Assembly: GCA_964438705.1 (NCBI GenBank)
Contig: CAYTKQ010000006.1
Location: 1-64,000, forward strand
DNA from: Christensenella sp964438705
Lineage (GTDB): Bacteria > Bacillota > Clostridia > Christensenellales > Christensenellaceae
DNA: 64,000 bases
Reading direction: 5' to 3'
This document shows positions 60,319 to 64,000 of the stretch, piece after piece. The notes under the pieces were generated by a model, which saw nothing but the letters and a program-made list of their open reading frames with translations, was not told where the DNA came from and made no database searches. Position 1 is the stretch's first letter; the number at the start of each line of letters is the position of its first letter. The position numbers and the translations under genes were made by a program.

Positions 60319-60756
60319 TTATCTTCTTGTCCAGCCGTAAAAATCATCCGGCAGCAGGGACAGTTGTTTGACCCGCTGACTTTCCTTGTACTCAGCATCG
60401 ATCTCCGCGCACCGGCGCGCGATCCGTTCCTGCTCCGCCGCTTCTTCGGCTTCCTTTTTCCGGCGATACGCCTCTGCGCGTTTGGCCGTATCAGTGACCA
60501 CCGGCTTTTTCTTCCCGCTCTTCCTTGCTTTGCACGTCCCAAAGTGCGGTATGAATCCAACCCGTACCTTGATTTTAGGCTCGATCCCCTCCCGCGCCTT
60601 TATGACCTCGCCCGCATTGGTGAGAACGCAGATATTGCCCTCCCGATCCGGAATGTAGTAGATTGCTTTTGGATCGCACGGCATTTTATTACCATTCTTG
60701 GTGTATTCAAACCGGATCGGTGCGCCGCATCCATTACATTTGCTTATTTTGCTCAC
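60319..60756 (-). CDS. zinc-ribbon phage protein
   Basis: This 145-residue protein probably starts at GTG 60,756, because AAAGGAGG stands 7 bp upstream, right after the previous stop; ATG 60,777 is the alternative. It has KCNGCGAPIRF and a distal HFGTCKARKSGKK, a likely zinc site, and a long charged helix (RAEAYRRKKEAEEAAEQER). Function unknown. Confidence 0.65.
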   Translation of the reverse strand: MSKISKCNGCGAPIRFEYTKNGNKMPCDPKAIYYIPDREGNICVLTNAGEVIKAREGIEPKIKVRVGFIPHFGTCKARKSGKKKPVVTDTAKRAEAYRRKKEAEEAAEQERIARRCAEIDAEYKESQRVKQLSLLPDDFYGWTRR

Positions 60757-60770
60757 GATCTTCGCCTCCT

Positions 60771-60965
60771 TTACCATCTTCCCTCATCATCATCTTTGTC
60801 CGCGATCCAGTTTTGAAACGCCACCATAAATGAGATATAGCCTATGAAGATCGCCGCTACCCACTCGCCGCCAAAAGCGAAGAATCCACGTTCCATATAT
60901 CCGAGCGGAATGAGTATCACAGCAGCGATCGCGGTCACGAGCGCCGCAATCAAAAAACATTTCAT
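60771..60965 (-). CDS. small two-helix membrane protein
   Basis: This 64-residue protein has membrane segments at about 4-22 (FLIAALVTAIAAVILIPLG) and 34-52 (EWVAAIFIGYISFMVAFQ) and an acidic tail DKDDDEGRW. Small early phage membrane proteins may act in superinfection exclusion. It overlaps the gene upstream by 4 bp. Confidence 0.6.
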   Translation of the reverse strand: MKCFLIAALVTAIAAVILIPLGYMERGFFAFGGEWVAAIFIGYISFMVAFQNWIADKDDDEGRW

Positions 60966-61375
60966 TTCGGTGCCTCACCCTTAAAACCAAGACCCGCGCA
61001 TTTCCCTGCGTAATATCCGCGCTCATATTCCAGCTTTGCAATATCCAGCATAAGAAGCGCAAAGTTGAGCGTTGATTCGGAGAGAGATTCTCCACCATTG
61101 AGATTTTTATGTGCCTCCATGATCTTTCGCTCGGCGGCATCATGGTTCGCTTTTTCCTCTGTGTTCGCAATTGCATTACGCAAAGAAAGCTCGTGTTCAT
61201 ATTCTGCGATTGAAAGCGCTCCCTCTGGCGTTTCTCCTCTTTTGCACTGCTCGATAGCCTCTGTCAGCTCTTGATCGCTCATTTTTAAAGTAATAAGTCC
61301 GCTTTTCTTACAGACCCATCTATTCGGGCATTCGGTACACCCGCCGCTTTGTTTGTGCATTTCACAAAATGTCAT
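60962..61375 (-). CDS. Cys-containing early phage protein
   Basis: This 137-residue protein has an N-terminal CEMHKQSGGCTECPNRWVC cysteine cluster and helical remainder. GGGAGGAG serves as ribosome site, and its ATG overlaps the stop of the small gene at 61,372-61,548. No family is recognised. Confidence 0.6.
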   Translation of the reverse strand: MTFCEMHKQSGGCTECPNRWVCKKSGLITLKMSDQELTEAIEQCKRGETPEGALSIAEYEHELSLRNAIANTEEKANHDAAERKIMEAHKNLNGGESLSESTLNFALLMLDIAKLEYERGYYAGKCAGLGFKGEAPK

Positions 61376-61548
61376 AGTTTTCTCCTCCCGATGCTCCTGT
61401 CAAAATATAATCCGCCAATATTGCCTCTTATAAATCGCTCAGTCATTTCGACTCCATTGAAATATCGGATATATACAATAGCGCTATGCGGCTCTTTATG
61501 GCCAATCCTCAGCCGCCAACCATTAACAAACTTCTTGATACTAATCAT
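61372..61548 (-). CDS. 58-residue early phage protein
   Basis: The frame from ATG 61,548 to TGA 61,372 encodes 58 residues, basic and beta-rich (MISIKKFVNGWRLRIGHK, then AIVYIRYFNGVEMTERF). AAGGAGAAGC lies 3-4 nt upstream, and its stop overlaps the next start (CTATGAC), so it fits the operon. No family is known. Confidence 0.6.
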   Translation of the reverse strand: MISIKKFVNGWRLRIGHKEPHSAIVYIRYFNGVEMTERFIRGNIGGLYFDRSIGRRKL

Positions 61549-61581
61549 CGTGCTTCTCCTTTCCGCCCTCCGGCTGTTTTC

Positions 61582-61893
61582 TCAAATAACTTGATCAAAA
61601 ATTTCCTTCACGATCCGCAGCCGTTCCCGGTTGACGAGCACCATTTCGTCGCTTTCCTCTTTGCGCTCGATCCGCTCCACGCTTATGCCGTCTGGAGGAA
61701 AATAATAATAAATGTCCTCCAGCGGCAGATTCGCCAGCTTCATCATGGCGTAGCACTCCGATTGCAGGAAGGAACCCTTTCCGTTGAAACGCTGGCTAAT
61801 GTATGCAGTTGCCCGATGGATCGTTTCAGCAATATCGCCCTGGGTGATATCCTGCTCTCTCATCGCTTTTGTGTATGCCTCAAAGCGTTTCAT
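61582..61893 (-). CDS. early Xre-type HTH protein
   Basis: This 103-residue protein has an HTH (QDITQGDIAETIHRATAYISQRF) and a YYYFPPDGI linker, with GGGGAAGG as ribosome site. It may act as Cro-like regulator or as a replication-control protein together with the 67-residue gene upstream. Confidence 0.7.
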   Translation of the reverse strand: MKRFEAYTKAMREQDITQGDIAETIHRATAYISQRFNGKGSFLQSECYAMMKLANLPLEDIYYYFPPDGISVERIERKEESDEMVLVNRERLRIVKEIFDQVI

Positions 61894-61928
61894 ATTTTCC
61901 TTCCCCTGTTTTCAATGTTTCCGTCATT

Positions 61929-62132
61929 TCATTTTTCAGTCTTTTGAAAAAGATACTTGATATCTAATGACGGAAATAATTGTTTTTGTATCGTCGCGGC
62001 CTCCTCGTATGTAAATGGGTAATCTCCTTTGATTTTTTGTGTTGTAGATGTGTAGGATTTTCCAATTACCATGGCAACATCTTTTTTAGATATTCCGTTT
62101 CTAGCAAGTTCCGCTTCTAAATTTCCAAGCAT
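61929..62132 (-). CDS. Cro-like regulator
   Basis: This 67-residue HTH protein (GISKKDVAMVIGKSYTSTTQKI) is the first gene of the leftward early operon, with AAAGGAGG 6 nt upstream. Opposite the repressor gene at 62,312, it is in the position of phage Cro. Confidence 0.8.
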   Translation of the reverse strand: MLGNLEAELARNGISKKDVAMVIGKSYTSTTQKIKGDYPFTYEEAATIQKQLFPSLDIKYLFQKTEK

Positions 62133-62159
62133 TCGAATTCCTCCTTTACAGTTTTGTAC

Positions 62160-62273
62160 GATATTACGTTCAATTGAATATAATATATTCTAAATTTCGT
62201 TCATTGTCAACTACTATTCGCATTTTTTTCGATATTCCGTAAATAATTTCTATTTATTATTGATATTTCGTTC
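62160..62273. promoter_or_regulatory. operator region with repeated GATATTNCGT
   Basis: GATATTACGTTC (62160-62171), GATATTCCGTAA (62231-62242) and GATATTTCGTTC (62262-62273) are near-identical direct repeats, and AAATTTCGTTC (62192-62202) is a partial copy. They lie between the divergent Cro-like and repressor genes and overlap the leftward promoter, so they are likely operators. Confidence 0.65.
62182..62210 (-). promoter_or_regulatory. leftward early promoter
   Basis: On the minus strand TTGACA (62,210-62,205), 17 nt, TATATT (62,187-62,182). Near-consensus; it drives the Cro-like gene and the early operon, and a partial operator repeat lies between -35 and -10. Confidence 0.75.
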
Positions 62274-62311
62274 CACATATGCTACTTTATGGAAAAGGAC
62301 GGGTTATCACT

Positions 62312-62659
62312 ATGAATAAAGAAGAAAAACTCAAAAAAGCAATTTTATCTAACTATAAGAGCATTCGTGAGTTTGCTCGCATTGCTGATATCCCAAATAC
62401 TACTATTGTGAGCGCCTTGGATAATGGTATTGGCGGAATGGCAGTAGATAAAGTATTGAAAATGTGCGATATTTTGCATCTAGATGTAAATACTTTTGAT
62501 AAATCGGATACTAAGCCTAATAATGGCATATCTCCAGAAGCCTACAAGGTTGCCACTGCTTACGATATTGCCGAGACACATATACAAGAAGCTATTCGCA
62601 CCCTGCTGCAGCTTGGCTTATCTGAGTTTAATGAACAGCAAGAGCGAAAAAACGCGTAA
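62312..62659 (+). CDS. CI-like repressor
   Basis: This 115-residue protein starts at ATG 62312 after AAAAGGAC. The HTH is REFARIADIPNTTIVSALDNG, and the C-terminal helix (AYDIAETHIQEAIRTLLQLGL) may dimerise. No peptidase domain follows, so induction may need another factor. It diverges from the Cro-like gene across the operator repeats. Confidence 0.75.
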   Translation: MNKEEKLKKAILSNYKSIREFARIADIPNTTIVSALDNGIGGMAVDKVLKMCDILHLDVNTFDKSDTKPNNGISPEAYKVATAYDIAETHIQEAIRTLLQLGLSEFNEQQERKNA

Positions 62660-62680
62660 AGAATACGCTCTTTTTGGACA

Positions 62681-62785
62681 ATGTTTTTTATCCGGATTTT
62701 CGAAAAGAAGAGTGATAAATTTGATCTTAGCCCGTTGGAACAACAGGTTCATCGGCAATTCCAGCGGTTCATAGATAATTATTAA
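62681..62785 (+). CDS. possible 34-residue protein
   Basis: The frame from ATG 62681 to TAA 62785 encodes 34 residues (FFIRIFEKKSDKFDLSPLEQ at the start) with a helical, charged look. No good ribosome site is seen, so it is uncertain. Otherwise the gap holds nothing clear. Confidence 0.25.
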   Translation: MFFIRIFEKKSDKFDLSPLEQQVHRQFQRFIDNY

Positions 62786-62804
62786 TTTTAAGGTGGGTTG
62801 GGTA

Positions 62805-63911
62805 ATGGCGATATGTAAAAAATGTGGTAAAAAGGGCTTGTTTCTAAAACTAGATGATGGTTTGTGCTCTGATTGTCACACAGAAGCAATAAGGCAGCAA
62901 CGACTCCGCATTGAACATGAACACAAGATATCGAACGATCGCAAGGTGTTGGTTTCCGATATTTTGAAGCAATATGGCGAGATAAAACCTCGTTTCACTT
63001 CTGTTCCTTATGAAAAAATAATAGAGAATCGTACAAGCATCCTCGAAAAATTGGATAACATCGTCGATGCACCGGAATACAATCAAGCTCTGATCGATGT
63101 TGTAATGGAAGAGGGAAAGCATGACGGCAGTCGTTTTTACTCGTTACACTCAATTTACATTTGGTACAACTCGCAAACCGGTAAGCCGGATGAAAAGAAT
63201 TATCTACGTGACTTCTACTCAACTGTAAAGAAAGAACTGGAAGACGCCGAACTAGAACAGAATAATCTTCTGGCTTTTATTGATCTTAAAAATGATATAG
63301 AATATGTAAACATTGATTTGTCTGATGAAAAGGTTGCAAGAAATCGTTTATCTGATATGCCTGAAATTAAACTATCCAATCTCACCGTTCGCACTAACAG
63401 AAGTTCGCTTTTTAAATACATTGCATTAGATATCGAAACCACTGGACTGAAAACGCGAGAAAGCGAAATAATCGAAATTGCCGCCATAAGGTTTGAGGAT
63501 TTCGAACCGGTTGAGTGTTTTTCCACCTTTATCAAACCACGGAAAGAAATCCCTGCTAGCGCAACACAAATAAATGGCATCACAAATGATATGGTAAAAA
63601 ACGCCCCCGAGATTCATAATATTATTCCCGCTCTGCAAAACTATTTAGCAAATTATCCGATTGTTGGGCATAATGTTTCTTTTGATCTAAAATTTCTCTT
63701 TTCCTATGGCGTTGATTTTTTCAAAATAAAGCGAAAATACTTCGACACGTTGCCACTATATAAAAAGTTCAATCCCGATTCGTATAATTACAAATTGGAT
63801 ACCATATGCAGCAATGTAAAAATAATCCGCCCAGATACACATAGAGCTTTGGATGATGCAATCGCTACCGGAATCCTTTTTCAGTCTTTGGTGGATGAAA
63901 TCTGCAAATAA
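62805..63911 (+). CDS. zinc-ribbon plus DnaQ-type 3'-5' exonuclease
   Basis: This 368-residue protein starts at ATG 62805 behind AAGGTGG. Residues 3-28 hold CKKCGKKG and LCSDCH, a zinc ribbon. A helical middle follows, and residues about 205-368 form a DEDDh exonuclease (ALDIETTGLK, QINGITNDMV, GHNVSFDLKFL, THRALDDAIAT). All catalytic acids and the His are present. It lies between repressor and integrase, on the lysogen-expressed strand. Genes there often protect the host against other phages; a DnaQ-type nuclease would fit a defence or superinfection role, which is inference. Confidence 0.8.
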   Translation: MAICKKCGKKGLFLKLDDGLCSDCHTEAIRQQRLRIEHEHKISNDRKVLVSDILKQYGEIKPRFTSVPYEKIIENRTSILEKLDNIVDAPEYNQALIDVVMEEGKHDGSRFYSLHSIYIWYNSQTGKPDEKNYLRDFYSTVKKELEDAELEQNNLLAFIDLKNDIEYVNIDLSDEKVARNRLSDMPEIKLSNLTVRTNRSSLFKYIALDIETTGLKTRESEIIEIAAIRFEDFEPVECFSTFIKPRKEIPASATQINGITNDMVKNAPEIHNIIPALQNYLANYPIVGHNVSFDLKFLFSYGVDFFKIKRKYFDTLPLYKKFNPDSYNYKLDTICSNVKIIRPDTHRALDDAIATGILFQSLVDEICK

Positions 63912-63923
63912 GAGGATAATATC

Positions 63924-64000
63924 ATGGGTTTACGTGTAAATACAGCCGTTTGGCTCGAACAATATCAGCGTTGGCAGATCAAGGTACGTAAGGACGGCGT
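63924..64000 (+). CDS. tyrosine integrase, N-terminal fragment cut by window end
   Basis: The frame opens at ATG 63924 after AAGAGGATA and runs off the window after 25 codons. It reads GLRVNTAVWLEQYQRW then QIKVRKDG, which is the arm-type DNA-binding start common in Clostridia phage integrases. It would act on the ssrA site whose displaced copy lies at 37,943. Confidence 0.75.
   Translation, partial: MGLRVNTAVWLEQYQRWQIKVRKDG

Overview
The window looks like chromosomal DNA of a Gram-positive anaerobe of the Clostridia (Bacillota), probably an Oscillospirales-type gut or rumen organism. The evidence is the strong AGGAGG-type ribosome sites, the phage families present (SPP1-type portal, phi13-type tail protein, phiLC3-type holin), a pair of large serine recombinases, and a prophage inserted in an ssrA (tmRNA) 3' end. 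No core housekeeping gene is visible; almost the whole window is mobile or accessory DNA.

Region A (about 250-12,880, + strand) is an expanded type III restriction-modification island. A strong promoter and a small Xre-type regulator lead into a PLD/SNF2-type helicase, a DUF4160-like protein, a DUF4391 protein, a two-helix membrane protein, the modification methylase (Mod), a DUF2513 protein, the restriction subunit (Res) and a large ImmA/IrrE-type zinc peptidase with an HTH-like tail. It ends at two terminator hairpins. Three AT-richer small genes (DUF4160-like, membrane protein, DUF2513) sit at junctions between the GC-richer core genes, mostly with overlapping or very close reading frames. 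This looks like a conserved core plus swappable accessories.

Region B (about 13,040-37,800, + strand) is a prophage-like element. The replication module has an SNF2 helicase, a family A DNA polymerase, a RepB-type primase fused to an SF3-like helicase, a VRR-NUC nuclease, a sigma-like regulator and a ParB-methylase fusion. The packaging and head module has small and large terminase, SPP1-type portal, scaffold, P22-like coat and connectors. Then come one Ig-like protein, a holin and an amidase. No recognisable tail tube, tape measure or baseplate gene is present. A tyrosine recombinase followed by an array of 17-bp palindromes separates the two terminase genes. A self-contained gene with a HEPN-type RNase motif, with its own promoter and terminator, sits between terminase and portal. 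The element ends with two paralogous HTH/zinc-ribbon proteins, a 52-aa SHOCT-like protein and two overlapping serine recombinases. A ~33-bp promoter-like repeat recurs three times.

Region C (about 37,940 to beyond 64,000) is a second, apparently complete siphovirus-type prophage, mostly on the - strand. Its left end carries a copy of an ssrA 3' end (attachment site), followed by holin, endolysin, S74-tail protein, tail hub, Dit and tape measure. Next are a tail chaperone pair with an A-AAA-AAC -1 frameshift site, tail tube, connectors, HK97-type coat, ClpP-like protease, portal, terminases and HNH nuclease. Further right are a late regulator, an HUH-type Rep protein, a DUF1064 protein, a structured inverted-repeat element, a glycine-rich-loop protein, ~500 bp of degenerate short repeats and a ParB-like protein. 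The right end has divergent repressor genes with operator repeats, a zinc-ribbon/DnaQ-type exonuclease in the lysogeny region, and the first 25 codons of a tyrosine integrase cut by the window end. The most novel-looking items are the expanded type III island, the recombinase/palindrome array, the HEPN moron, the tail-less architecture of region B, the structured element near 57.2 kb and the repeat tract near 58.2 kb.
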